Assembly (NCBI GenBank): GCA_038373885.1
Contig: JAWZYV010019936.1
Coordinates: 1-64,000, forward strand
DNA from: Cheiracanthium punctorium
Taxonomy: Eukaryota > Arthropoda > Arachnida > Araneae > Cheiracanthiidae
Reading direction: 5' to 3'
Length of the DNA: 64,000 bases
The notes beneath the pieces are model-generated. The model ran no database searches and was not told the origin of the DNA. It was given only the letters and a program-made list of their open reading frames with translations. A program made the position numbers and the translations under genes. Of the stretch, positions 1-11,400 are shown in pieces (within the stretch, counting starts at the first letter, position 1; each line of letters starts with the position of its first letter).

Positions 1-686
1 AAAGGTAAGACTAGACAAGGTAAGTCTGACCTTTTAGATTTTTATTAAGCCTGACGATAACCTTCTGCTTAAAGATCAGTATTATAAAATTAGTTTTGCT
101 TCTTTCTCGCATTATGCCAGAAAATGAAATTAAACTAATAATTTAAAAATTCAATATTTATATGGTCCCTCAACAGTTTATCACAACGCTGCAGCTTTAA
201 ATATAGAAAAGTGATCTAAGTCAAAGTGTTGGCTGCTTCATAAATCAGGGAATTTTGCACGTAGAAGGACGATTTTTTTGTGTGCATGAAATTGTAGAAG
301 GAAAATATTTCTAAATAAAGCTGATAGGACCGGGGGACCGTATAAAAATTTAAATTTCGTAATTTTTATAGGAATTGATTTACTAACTACGATTGTTTTT
401 GATATAATAGACTATACAATTGAAAGCATTTTTGCAATTGGAACTATGTGTCTCTGACTAACGGTTTAGGAAATAGCCATTGGGCACAGTTAGCATTCTA
501 CACTAGGGTGGATAGATATTTTTTTTATTATTATTTTCATGACGGCCTACATGGCAAAAGTCGCCAAATGGTCTGGTGAGGATGTTTAAAAGAAGTTTTT
601 TTTTATTTTTTAAACATCCCCTTCAGGTGCCCCACTCACCCCAAAAAATCAATTTTTTAAAAAGAATAGGTATATGTATTTATTAT
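1..686. other. AT-rich intergenic DNA, nothing recognised
   Basis: No reading frame, repeat family or RNA gene can be supported here. Short A/T runs only. Confidence 0.6.

Positions 687-720
<34 letters not shown>
687..720. repeat. (AC)n(AT)n microsatellite
   Basis: About twelve AC units run directly into five AT units. A simple compound microsatellite, likely polymorphic. Confidence 0.95.
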
Positions 721-959
721 GAGGCATATTTTGATAAATGGCCTGACGTTTTTTCTATAAAAAAGCTTTTTTAAGCATTCTCTATAGGTGATTCGAAAAT
801 TCGAATACAAAATTACAAAATTAGGCTATTTCCCTCACCAATTTCGGAAAGAAGCAGGAGCAAGCTAACTTTTGTCGGCGTTTCTGATCTGATGTCACTC
901 TATTCTCCCCGCCAGAAAAATGAGACGTTTCGCTTAACCCATTGAAGGGCAATAATTTT

Positions 960-1110
960 CACGTCACTATAGTAGACCAGCTGGATAGACTGCCCAAGGC
1001 TGAAAAAGTGCAGCCGTTGCCCTCGATCCATTTAACTACCAACAACATGGCGGTCGATTGAATAGCCAATCTAGCATCACAGAGGTGAATAAATTTTCCG
1101 ACACAGCTCG
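960..1110 (+). repeat. single arm of a MITE-like palindromic repeat
   Basis: The stretch with GAAAAAGTGCAGCCGTTG and later CAACATGGCGGTCGAT matches, base for base over most of its length, the reverse complement of the right arm of the hairpin element at 34488-34672. It also carries the outer motif CAGCTGGATAGACT. Only one arm is seen here, so it is a truncated copy or a half element. It lies immediately upstream of the broken gene relic that starts near 1155. The family name is not recognised. It could also be a dispersed non-coding repeat rather than a transposon. Confidence 0.55.
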
Positions 1111-1154
1111 CTGCGCGGCCGCACAACCACCTACGTTAGAGAAGAACATATATA

Positions 1155-2112
1155 TTTAAAACAAGAACCAAGGTGCATTTACCTTGGGCATATAACTGCT
1201 TAGTCTGGATCTGCGATTAACATTGAGAATAGAGTATTAACCTTCTTTAACGACAAAGGTATATCAACTTATTCACTTATAGCAATCGAATGCGATGGGG
1301 CAATCATCAATACTGATACACGGCATAAGTTATGTCTTCTAAAATCTGAGTTAAATCGTGCACTTCAGTGGTTGATTTGTATGCTGCATATTAATGAACT
1401 TATTTTACGACATCTTTTAATTCAGCTTGATGGTGTGACACATGGCTTCAAAGAATTTGCAGTTGCAGTTGGCAAGTTAGAAACATACCATATACTTCCT
1501 GTAACTGAATTCTGTAAGATCAAGGGAAATCCGTTTCCAGATGCCAATAAGAATATTTTGAGAATAGATCAACGATATTTGTTAGATATGTTAAAAACGG
1601 TGTCTTCAGAAGAATTCAGTCAAGATTTAGCTCCTATTCAACTAGAACCAGTGGTGCATTCCTATTGGTTGACAAACTCAAACTGTTTCCTTCGTCATAA
1701 TGTTGCAACTGAAGAGCCCTCCGAAAACTTGTTGCATACATTATGAAGGTATACGGTTCAATGGGGTTCCACATAAAAGAAAAGCCATGAGCACTGAATG
1801 TTCTAGATACCTGGGAAGGCTAATTATGTACTCAAGCTATATACTGGATCATCTAAGAAAAACTGTTGACGCTGTCATCCAAAGAAATGGATTTTTTCAC
1901 AGATAGAAATTTTCTTCTAGGTATGTTATATGATGATAGAGATAGCATTTGAAAATTAGCTTATTGTAGGGTTATTTCTGCCAGAAAAGAGAATCAGAAT
2001 ATTTCATTTGTGAGAAATTTTTGTATACCAGTAATAAACATGCAATCAACTGATTATACTTTTTTAATTTTTTGGATTGATAATTACAAGCCTCAAGTTT
2101 TAAAAGGCATCT
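1155..2112 (+). pseudogene. degenerate gene relic, 5' part (unknown-function arthropod family)
   Basis: Read with a few frame changes, this stretch gives protein-like text in order: EPRCIYLGHITA, SGSAINIENRVLTFFNDKG, LIAIECDGAIINTD, LNRALQWLICMLHINELILR, then a run ending HSYWLTNSNCFLRHNVATEE near 1710, and YLGRL plus VDAVIQRNGFF to about 1900. It goes on with RNFLLGMLYDDRDS to the insertion point. I recognise this pattern as a multi-copy hypothetical protein family of arthropods but cannot name its function. It is broken by a TAG near 1200, a TGA at 1744-1746, a frame change and later stops. The longest open piece is 1372-1746. The reading frame resumes at 7606 after a nested insertion. Family membership is from memory of the pattern, not a search. 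Confidence 0.6.
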
Positions 2113-2134
2113 CGCACGCACACAGGATTTTTGG

Positions 2135-2203
2135 CTGGGGAGGGGGTCCAACTTTGGTTTGGGGGGGTCCAACTTTTATGTTTTGGGGGGGGGATCCAAC
2201 TTT
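2135..2203. repeat. G-rich short tandem repeat near the left end of the hAT-like element
   Basis: Three tandem copies of a G-run followed by GTCCAACTTT or GATCCAACTTT. This is subterminal repeat structure of the kind seen in hAT-type elements, and also a possible G-quadruplex former. Confidence 0.7.
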
Positions 2204-2351
2204 TAGGGATGTACCAGATTGACAAAAATCAGTGATGAAAGAGCTCGTTTTCATTAGATAGAACTCATCAAAACTCGTCCCATCCAGTTCCCTAAGAATA
2301 CACTACACAGTACAATAGGAAGGAAAGTAGTAGTTGTTCAGTTTTGAGAAC

Positions 2352-2832
2352 TGTTGGGAAATATAAAACTATGAAACTTTCGAACTCTTTCCCTGACCCA
2401 GTTTCTCCTGCACGCGTCGATGTCCGCACATGTAGATGTATGGATCTGCATGTGATAATTACCCAAACGAGGGCCCCTTACTTAACACGTGCTATGGGGC
2501 CCCTGGCAACCGTGGGGGCAAGAACGCATGCATGCTGTACTTTCAAGTCACTCTCTTCCATGCGCTGCTGCTAAGCGGTCGACATCCCGACCAGCCAAAA
2601 TTCAATCTTTGTAAACATGATATTCCTCTTAAAATGTATATTGTATAACCTAGACGGAAAATAAATATATTGTACTCATTCAAGAGCACGAAACTAAAAT
2701 ATATACAATTAATAATGTCGTGTATTCCAGTTTTCGTTCCAGCTAATTTAGCGGGATGACGGAGGAGTTAAACGGACTTACGCCTTTGAAGGAGGTAAGT
2801 GATACCTCTTTTACCTCCTCGCTTATTTAATA
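2352..2832 (+). repeat. copia 5' LTR
   Basis: Begins TGTTGGGAAAT and ends TTTAATA, so its ends are TG...TA rather than the usual TG...CA. Same length as the right LTR (481 bp), with three substitutions between them (one C/T near the start, two close together near 2705-2707). An AATAAA at 2660-2665 is a plausible poly-A signal. Small open frames inside it are not genes. Confidence 0.97.
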
Positions 2833-2846
2833 GATTATGAGACTGA
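2833..2846 (+). promoter_or_regulatory. copia primer-binding site (elongator tRNA-Met anticodon arm)
   Basis: The first bases after the LTR, GATTATGAGACTGA, are the exact reverse complement of TCAGTCTCATAATC, the anticodon stem-loop of eukaryotic elongator tRNA-Met (CAU anticodon). Drosophila copia is known to prime on an internal cut of initiator tRNA-Met, not the 3' CCA end; this element appears to use the same kind of half-tRNA primer but from the elongator isoacceptor. The tRNA sequence is recalled, not searched. Confidence 0.7.
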
Positions 2847-2911
2847 ATAGTCTCAGTGCCTTGAAAGAATATTAAAATTTCTGAGGACATTGTGAAACAA
2901 AAAAAATTAAT

Positions 2912-5900
2912 ATGGCTTCATTTAAAGAAAGCCAAGTGGTTGAGAAATTAAACCAACATAATTATTCAAACTGGAAATTCAAATTGGAGATGCTGTTGAT
3001 AAAAGAAGATCTTAATGATCTCTTAACAGATGATCCGCCAACGCCAATAACCGATACATGGCGAAAGAAAGATAACAAGGCTAGAGCCTTAATCAATTTA
3101 TTCATTGAAGATTCCCAAATAGTACATGTGAAAAATCTCACAACCGCAAAGGCTACATGGGAAGCTCTGAGGACCATACACGAAAGGTGTAACCTCTCTA
3201 GCAAGCTGTATCTATTGAGAAAATTATATAGCACAAAACTTGACGAGAGAGGAAATATGCTAGAGCATACGACTAAAATACTCGAACTGGTTGAGAGGTT
3301 AAAGGCCATAGGGGAAAAGATCAGTGACTCTCACATATCGGCGTTGTTTTTATGTTCCCTGCCGGAGAGCTATGACACGCTGATAACGGCACTAGAAGCG
3401 AGACCTGAAGAGGAATTAAATCCGGAGTTTATTAGAAGCAAGCTAATAGATGAATACAACAGACGTATTGAGAATAGCCGACCGTCTGAAAATTTTACTA
3501 AAGCATTTCAAACAAACAAAAAACACAACAACAATTATAGACGAGAAACTAAATATTGTTCACACTGTAAAATGAAAAATAACACAAAATTAGAATGCTG
3601 GCACCTTAAGAAATTACAGAACAATAACACAAGATACAAAAATCAAAATTTCACATCCAAACAAGCTAATTCATCACTATGCTTTGAATCAAACGATAGA
3701 CACAGATTTGAGGAAGAGTCGAACCGAAATTATACAGATAGAGCTAGTGACACCGCATCTAAATTTAAAAATTTAGCACTATTAGCTGGAAGTCCAGGTA
3801 AAAAGTGGATAATAGACTCTGGCAGTTCATCACACATTTCAAATAATAAAAATTTATTCACTAGAATAAATGACACCAATATAAGCGATGTTGTAATTGC
3901 TAACGGAAAATCGTTGACCTCCTACGGGTCAGGAGACATAGAATTCAAGGCAAAAACATCGGGAGGAGAGATTAATAAAATTACACTGCGTAATGTTCTA
4001 TTTGTACCCGAAATCGAAGCAAATTTACTGTCTGTAAAAAGGGCAACTGAGAACGGTTGTAAGGTGGTATTTGACAAAAACAAGTGTGAAATTATACATG
4101 GGGATAAAACTTATATTGAAGGTTATGTAAATAATAATTTGTATGAGTGTAATATAAACAATGCCGCATACCACACCGCAAACTTAGTTAACGTATGTGA
4201 AAATAAAAATTGTATATATAAATGGCATAAAAGATTGGGTCATAGAAATGTCAATCATATAAAAGAATTAGTGAATAAAGATTTGGCTGTAGGGATTGAA
4301 ATAGATGAATGTAAACATGATAATGTATGTGAAACCTGTATTATGTCGAAACTTTCTGATAGTCCATATCCAAAAATTGCGAGTTTCAGAGCCACAAAGG
4401 CGATAGAATTGGTACACACTGACCTCTGTGGACCAATGCAAACCCCAACAATTGCTGGGAAATACTATTTTTTACCTTCATAGATGACTTTAGCCGGTTT
4501 ACTGTAATATATCTATTAAAAAATAAACATGAAGTTTTCTCTAAATTTAAGGTGTATGTGGCAATGACCGCAAATAAGTTTGGAAGAACAGTGCAGGCAA
4601 TCCGTTCCGATAACGGAGGGGAGTACATAGGGAAAGAATTTGATGAATATATGAAGAGAGAGGGAATAGATCACCAACTGACAGTTCCGTACTCTGCACC
4701 TCAGAACGGGGTTGCGGAACGCAAAAATCGCACCTTGATGGAGATGTGTCGGTGTCTCCTTAAGGAGGGTGATTTACCTAACTCCTTTTGGGGGGAAGCC
4801 ATTAACACTGCGACGTATTTGCAAAATAGGCTCCCTACACAATCCTGTGATTCCACTCCCTATGAGAAATGGACTGGTCGTAAACCAGATCTATCAAATA
4901 TTAAAACGTTCGGTTGTCGCGCATTTGCATATATTCAAAAATTACATAGAGGAAAACTTGACAACACCGCTACAGAAGGGATATTCGTAGGTTATGATAA
5001 TAGGAGTAAGGGATATAGAATTTGTACCAACGGTAGAAATGTAATTATAAGTAGAACAGTCAAATTCCTAGAAGACAGAAATCAGGAAATAATTAAAAAT
5101 GATGAATCACATAACGGGGAAGGAAAATCAAACAGCGGTAATCCTCAACCTATACAGCAATTGATCGTTGTTGAATTAGATAGCGCCGGCTACAATGTAC
5201 AAAATCCAAATAATATTCCTGTTAACTCAAATGGTACACAAAATTATCCTCGCAGATCAGAGAGGAGTAATAAAGGCGTTCCTCCTGATAGATTTGCATA
5301 TGTAATAAATAATACCAGGATAGTAGAACCTAAAAGTTGGGATGAAATTCAAAAAATGGAAAACCCCGTGGAGAAGGAAAAATGGGTAAACGCAACACTA
5401 GACGAAATAAATTCACTTCATGATAATAACACATGGGATTTAGTTGTAACCCCCCCTGGAACGAAAGTTATTGGATGCAAATGGGCTTTTAAATTAAAAT
5501 ATAATAGTCAAGGCTCAGTAGAAAAATACAAAGCAAGGCTTGTTGCCAAAGGTTTCTCCCAAAAATACGGAGTAGACTATGACGAGACCTTTGCACCTGT
5601 TGCGTCTCATACAACGATAAGGAGTTTTTTGGCAATGGCTGTATATAAAAATTTGAGTCTTAGACATATCGATATAAAAACTGCATTTTTACACGGAGAA
5701 TTAGAGGAAGAAGTGTATATGCATCAGCCCGAAGGGCATGTAATCCCCGGAAAGGAACACAAAGTTTGTAAACTTAAAAGGGCAATATATGGGCTGAAAC
5801 AAGCTGCTAGAGCTTGGAACTTAAAAATCCACCAATCTCTAACCAAATTCGGCTTTCAACAGAGCTCGGTTGACAAATGCATGTATAAACAAACAGTAAA

Positions 5901-6870
5901 TAACAAAACGACATATGTTATTGTTTATGTAGATGATCTACTAATCGCAGGAGAAGATCAAAACATTGACAAACTCATAAATAAATTAAAGAGCGAATAC
6001 CCTGTAACTGATTTAGGCGAAGCCAAATACTACTTAGGCATAAACATTAATCGACCAAATAAAAACACAATGACACTTGATCAAACTAACAAAATTCAAG
6101 AACTAATAACTAAATTCAGTTTAGAAAACTCAAAACCAACAGAAACACCCATGGAGCCAGGCTACATTAAAACACTAGATGACGAAAATCTCTTGCCAAA
6201 CAACACTAAATACAGACAGGCTGTAGGTGCACTACTATATATTTCCACCATATCTAGACCAGATATAAGTGCCGCTGTGAACATCTTAAGCCGAAGAAAT
6301 CAAAATCCCAGAGCGAAAGATTGGGAAGCCGTCAAAAGAACCATCAGATACCTCAAGACAACAATTGACCTTAAACTGACTTTTACAAATTTTGAGGAAC
6401 CTGTCCTAAAAGTTTACGCAGATGCGGATTGGGCCAACGATCCAGCAGATCGAAAATCCATCTCTGGAAATCTATTTATGCTAGGAAATAATCCTATTTA
6501 CTGGGTTTCCAAGAAACAGCTGTGCGTGACATTGTCATCAGCTGAGGCTGAATACGTCTCTGCTGCCAGTGCTGCACAAGAAATTGCGTGGCTAATAAAT
6601 CTACTAAAGGAACTGGACATGCCGCAAGACTATCCAGTGACCGTGTTTGAAGACAACCAATCGTGCATTAAATTGGCCAAATCAGACAGACATCATCACA
6701 AAACAAAACATATAGACCTGAGATACCATCTTCTCAAGCATTTGGTAGAAGACAAGGTGATAACTTTTCAATACGTCCCCACTGACTCAATGACTGCAGA
6801 CATCCTGACAAAAGCTCTTCCACGAAGGAGCTTTATAGGACATAGAACTGTCATTTTGAACGATTATTGA
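2912..6870 (+). pseudogene. copia gag-pol polyprotein, one frameshift
   Basis: Encodes capsid, protease, integrase, reverse transcriptase and RNase H for cytoplasmic reverse transcription and nuclear integration. The first open piece (2912-4483, 523 residues) has a DUF4219/UBN2-like gag start (NQHNYSNWKFKLEMLL), a degenerate zinc knuckle C216-x2-C219-x4-N224-x4-C229 in which Asn replaces His, the protease motif D302-S-G, the integrase H439/H444/C473/C476 zinc site, and the first catalytic Asp (HTDLCGP, D504). A one-base discrepancy in the run of six T at 4468-4473 throws the frame into a TAG at 4481. The second piece, open from about 4474 to the TGA at 6868-6870, continues with RSDNGGEY and NGVAERKNRT, which are spaced 35 residues apart (DD35E). 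It also carries RT with YVDDLLIAG and RNase H with YADADWA and EDNQSCIKLA. The start at 2912 is the first ATG after the leader. The break could be a sequencing error in a homopolymer. Confidence 0.95.
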
Positions 6871-6884
6871 ACGTTTCAAGTTTT

Positions 6885-6893
6885 AGGCAGGAG
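6885..6893 (+). promoter_or_regulatory. copia polypurine tract
   Basis: AGGCAGGAG immediately precedes the right LTR. Purine-rich with one C, in the place where plus-strand priming is expected. Confidence 0.75.
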
Positions 6894-7374
6894 TGTTGGG
6901 AAATATAAAACTATGAAACTTTCGAACTCTTTCCCTGACCCAGTTTCTTCTGCACGCGTCGATGTCCGCACATGTAGATGTATGGATCTGCATGTGATAA
7001 TTACCCAAACGAGGGCCCCTTACTTAACACGTGCTATGGGGCCCCTGGCAACCGTGGGGGCAAGAACGCATGCATGCTGTACTTTCAAGTCACTCTCTTC
7101 CATGCGCTGCTGCTAAGCGGTCGACATCCCGACCAGCCAAAATTCAATCTTTGTAAACATGATATTCCTCTTAAAATGTATATTGTATAACCTAGACGGA
7201 AAATAAATATATTGTACTCATTCAAGAGCACGAAACTAAAATATATGCCATTAATAATGTCGTGTATTCCAGTTTTCGTTCCAGCTAATTTAGCGGGATG
7301 ACGGAGGAGTTAAACGGACTTACGCCTTTGAAGGAGGTAAGTGATACCTCTTTTACCTCCTCGCTTATTTAATA
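6894..7374 (+). repeat. copia 3' LTR
   Basis: A 481-bp partner of the left LTR, beginning TGTTGGGAAAT and ending TTTAATA, followed directly by the AGAAC target duplication. The AATAAA at 7202-7207 matches the one in the left LTR. Confidence 0.97.
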
Positions 7375-7605
7375 AGAACAAGATGGTGTTTTATGTTTGC
7401 TTTCAGTTCGTTTTTGAAAAGTTGAGGAAAACGAGAAAAAAATTTCTTTTTTTATTTATTAGAACTGAAACTATTGCTACCTTTTTTTGGAATTATTATA
7501 TTTACTATAGATATAGGATAATCATCAATCAAAAAAAAATCAAAGCCGATGGGGGCCAAACACAAGGGGGGGACCCCCTGGCCCCCCCACCTTGTGTGCG
7601 CCACT

Positions 7606-7800
7606 GATCTCCGATGAAGAGTTAAAAACATTCCTGTCAAAGGAGATTGCTTCTGCGAAATCACCTAATTTTCTTCTCATGCCACACACAAGAAACCAAG
7701 CACTGTGTTAAACTGGTAATAGAGGCTGCATCTTTTGTTTGTGGAGAAGAGAGAAAGGCTGGGTTTATAAGATGTAAGCTCACAAATCAAGGAACATCAT
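7606..7800 (+). pseudogene. degenerate gene relic, 3' part
   Basis: Resumes the relic that ends at 2112. At the insertion point the codons for Ile-Ser are duplicated, and the text goes on ISDEELKTFLSKEIASAKSP, NFLLMPHTRNQA, then after a frame change VKLVIEAASFVCGEERKAG and FIRCKLTNQ. It stops at TGA near 7800. The continuity of protein-like text across 5.5 kb of inserted DNA is the evidence that the two parts were once one gene. Function unknown. Confidence 0.6.
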
Positions 7801-8159
7801 GAAATCCTTTAATTAAAAATCACAATTTTGATTGAATTAGTTTTTTTCACGCGCTAATTATATCATATATTTATTATATATTAGTACTTTATGGTATATT
7901 TTTATCAAATACTTGCATTGAATTTCAATTTATTTGTTTACTTTAGCATATAAATTTAATCAAATATGCAAAAATCAAAGTAGTTTTATTATGGAGCACC
8001 TGTACAAAAAATACTTCAGTTTTCATATACAAGTGGATACTTTTTCTACATTCCACGTTGATACTTTATTACCTGAGTACTCTTCCAAATTTATGAAAAA
8101 ATATTTATTTTACAATTTTTAACACATTTTTGTAAAATTGTCAGTTTTTAACTATTTTT
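7801..8159. other. AT-rich DNA, nothing recognised
   Basis: No supported feature. A 62-residue open frame at 7934-8122 is not protein-like. Confidence 0.5.
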
Positions 8160-8475
8160 CGTTGGGGCTAACGGTACAGGAAGATATGAATGGAATTAAA
8201 TAAAGATATATGTATAAACTAATGTAATCAAGTCGTAACTTTATGACCTTGCGCCAAAAGAAATTTCGAATATTATCGTTTTTCTTTTAAATTTCGTAAA
8301 ATTTCTATTTTAAACTATATTTCAGACACTTGGGGCACCTCAAGATGTAGACGGATGTCAATAAAATTTAACATGTAAACTAAAATAATCAGTACTCAAC
8401 TTTTCCAACCTAGGTCAAAATTGATTTCGAAAAAAAAAATTCCTATACGTTTCGATCCAACCTACTCGACACCCT
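8160..8475. repeat. diverged tandem duplication ending in a DNA-transposon-like terminus
   Basis: Two diverged units of about 160 bp follow one another. Each starts with TTGGGGC, then GTATAAACTAATGTAATCA or CATGTAAACTAAAATAATCA, then an ACCTAGGTC/GACCTTGCG box and ATTTCGAA. The right end is CGACACCCTGTATA, which reads TATACAGGGTGTCG on the other strand, a terminal motif common in arthropod Tc1/mariner-type and other TIR elements. No partner end was found, so this is probably one end of a decayed element. Confidence 0.45.
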
Positions 8476-11400
8476 GTATACAAACATAAACATTGTATTA
8501 TAGTTTAATATAACACATACTTTTTTTTGACTTCATGATTAAGAATTATTTAAATATATATACTCACAACGCTATACTCATTTTTATATTGTGATAAAAT
8601 AAATCTTAATGATCCTGTTTGTTTACATTTAAGATCCACAAGGTACTGTTGAGAAAACTCTTGGCTTATTTTCGAAACCTCAGCCACCGTTTTTTTTTTT
8701 TTTTTTCTTTTAAATCTCCAGTACTTCTGCGTTACATGCGATTATCTATCTACAGGGAAAACGCAGAGGGTAGTTGTTTGAAAAGTGCAGCTGCTTCATT
8801 TATTAAACAGTAAGTAGAGGTGTGCAGCAAAAACATAAGACAGTATCCAATCTCATCAATTATGCCTGTGACTCTAACATGCAAAGCGTTAATTTTCATT
8901 AGGTGCATACTTAGAGTTTCTTACTTTTGTTTTGTTTTGTTTTTTTAATGTGTTTCACAAAGTAGTTGTATAGAATTATGTATTCACAGGGGAAATCTCT
9001 TTCTTGGTTGATAAAATGTAATGATACTTTTTGGACACTGCATAATATAAAATAACCTGCTGCATACACTTTTTTATGTTAAACTACCTAGAAATGATAT
9101 TATGCTCGTATGATATTAATTGGCACGATTAATCCATTGATTAATTAAAAATTTAGCTTATAGAATATTAAAACATATTAAATAGTAATTAAAAAAGAAA
9201 AAACTAAATTAGCTCAAACCTTTATAAACGCCACGACTGTTTCAGAAACATAAATGTTATCAAAATTGATTTTTTGAAATGCAACAAGGCATATAAAGAC
9301 CAATTCAAGGAATCAAGACTAAACACATAGCTGTAGCGTATTTATCAGAAAGTTATTTCAACAATTGGAAAAGAAAGAAGAAATTGGAAAAGAAATTGAA
9401 GAAAAGTAAATAAATGTGTGACTTATCTTCTTCGAAAATTTATGTGTATAGGATAAGTTTTTCTACAGTATACCAAATTACTCAATTTAAGTAAAAGCAG
9501 ATATTTAGAAAATTTAGCTTTAAATACCACTTAACCTAACGATTTATGATGCCGAGAAATATATTCTATTGTACTAAGCAGAATTTTAGTTTACAAAAAT
9601 TGTGGTACAGGTGAAATCGAAGTTCAGTGAATGAAATAACGTCTGAGCTCCTCAGAGAGTAAATATATGAATGAAACTTAATTGGACACATTTTTCTGAT
9701 TCTTTCAAAATTAACTTAACTGTTTGCAAACTAAGTAGTTTGTCTATGCTGCATGCAGAAAGATTTGCTCCTACAAAGAAAGTGATTAGTGTTGTCAGTC
9801 TTTGTAACTCACTCACTGAGTCCTGGTCATCTTCAGTGTTTTGTATCCAGGCAAAATTGTTATACTTCTACTAAATCGTGTTGTAAATTTCCCTCTTAAT
9901 TAAATATTATAAATCTAAAAGTTGTGTATAACGAGTGTAAAAGGACAAATACGTCTGTTGTGGTTGTTTGGTCTCATTCTAAAGTAAGACAAAACTATCG
10001 CAGTAGCACTACTGAATGCATGTTATTTAGTTCCCACTGTTTGCGTTTGCTGTACTTGATTTTGTTAAGGTCTGGAGGATTCTTATTAACAACATCGCTA
10101 GCAATTTGACAGTCCTTGTGAGTTGTTGATAAATGGTATATTACATTGTCTAATTACTTCACACGTAATTGATTTGACTGTAGTAATCAAAGCTAATGCG
10201 ATATCTTTATAAATATCTCACAGTTTTTTCGAAACGATTTTTACTTTAACTCTCAGATTTGCAGTTCCTGTAGGTGAATAGTCTGGGCCGTACTGAACAT
10301 ACAAATTTAAAATGATTTAAGCAATCTTTATTAGTCAATCGATCTGGCTATGTGCGTGCATGCATTTAATATAAAAGTATAAAAATATTATTTCAGTTAA
10401 ATTTAAAATCCATATCATGAGTTATTAATTTTGAAGTGTTTTTCTAAGGCACATTCCTTTCAAGCAAAATTTAGTTAAGTATTTATTTTAATTGACAATT
10501 AGGAATTATGTGCCGTGTTTTTATACTTTAAACGATTTTTTCAATATAAGAGTGTTACAGAAGTTTCATAATGAATGTTCCTCATGAGAGAAGAAGCCAA
10601 TCCTGAAATTTTTTAATTTTCAAATGTTTGTTACGAGTAATAATTTTTACCGGAATTAACGATCAAACAATGTCAAATCCGATCGTCCAATGTCAAAAAC
10701 GATCAAACATTCAAATAAAACCCCTCAACTTTCAGAAAAGAGAAAAATATTGCAGATGGGTGCTAATATCCGCGTTTATTTAACTAACACTAACTTAAGA
10801 GCTTCATATGACGAAATGTGCTGTTAGATACCGTAAAATGAAAAATAATTCAATGCGTTGAAAATACATCAATAAAAAACGTCTCTTGCTGCTATGAAAG
10901 GTTTTTATCTCGCACTTCTTTTAATGCATTTCCACATTAAACAACTTCCTCATCAGGGACAATGTAGCATAGGAAAAGCACTGCTACACGAAAGTTCTTT
11001 TAAAATTCATTAAGTTAAAAAAGAAAGTGGATAATTCACCAACGCTACACGAGGTCCAATTTAATTAATTATAGACTGAGACCCCTGACGATATAGTAAA
11101 AATTTCCAATACAGCTATTGCGCATTGTTGTGCAGTTTCTGTTTTTGCTTCTCCTGCTAAGTACATTAAAAGGGTGCACTTACATATTATCAAAAGAGAT
11201 TTTTTTCTTTTATTCTTTCTCTTGCGTTTCAGTGAAATTTAATCATTGCTCTATGCTTACAAATAAACAAAAATATAAGTAGCTTAATTTCTTTCTTTGG
11301 TTTCAGCAGGAGTTTCCAACAAAATCAGAAAAGTTTGGATACGTCGATTATCCTAATTATGTTAAGAGAAGGGAAAAAAGAACTACAGCGGTGTGTGCGA

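Larger units (their letters stand above)
2352..7374 (+). mobile_element. Ty1/copia LTR retrotransposon, nearly complete
   Basis: Two 481-bp direct repeats bound a single gag-pol region in the order gag, protease, integrase, reverse transcriptase, RNase H, which defines the Ty1/copia type. The 5-bp sequence AGAAC sits at 2347-2351 and again at 7375-7379, a clean target-site duplication. The two LTRs differ at three positions that I can find, so the insertion is young. A primer-binding site abuts the left LTR and a purine-rich tract abuts the right LTR. One single-base break in the integrase region stops this copy from making an intact polyprotein. It sits inside a hAT-like element. Confidence 0.97.
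2113..7605. mobile_element. hAT-like GC-rich-ended DNA element, split by a copia element
   Basis: The left end reads CGCACGCACACAGG then G-rich GGTCCAAC. The right end, reverse complemented, reads CAGTGGCGCACACAAGG then G-rich GGTCC. These are degenerate inverted ends, and CAGTGGCG is a common start for hAT-type inverted repeats. ATCTC is found just left of the element (2108-2112) and again just right of it (7606-7610), a target-site duplication of at least 5 bp; hAT elements make 8 bp, so the left copy may have lost bases together with the first bases of the left inverted repeat. Without the copia insertion the element is only about 470 bp and has no transposase frame, so it is non-autonomous. 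Superfamily assignment is an inference. Confidence 0.5.

Noticed and set aside
2344..2648. Open frames in the copia LTRs (also 6913-7190)
   Set aside because: They lie wholly in the LTRs, repeat in both copies, and have no protein-family features.
4440..4560. Programmed frameshift in copia pol
   Set aside because: The break falls inside the integrase domain, not between gag and pol, so a chance indel or read error is more likely.
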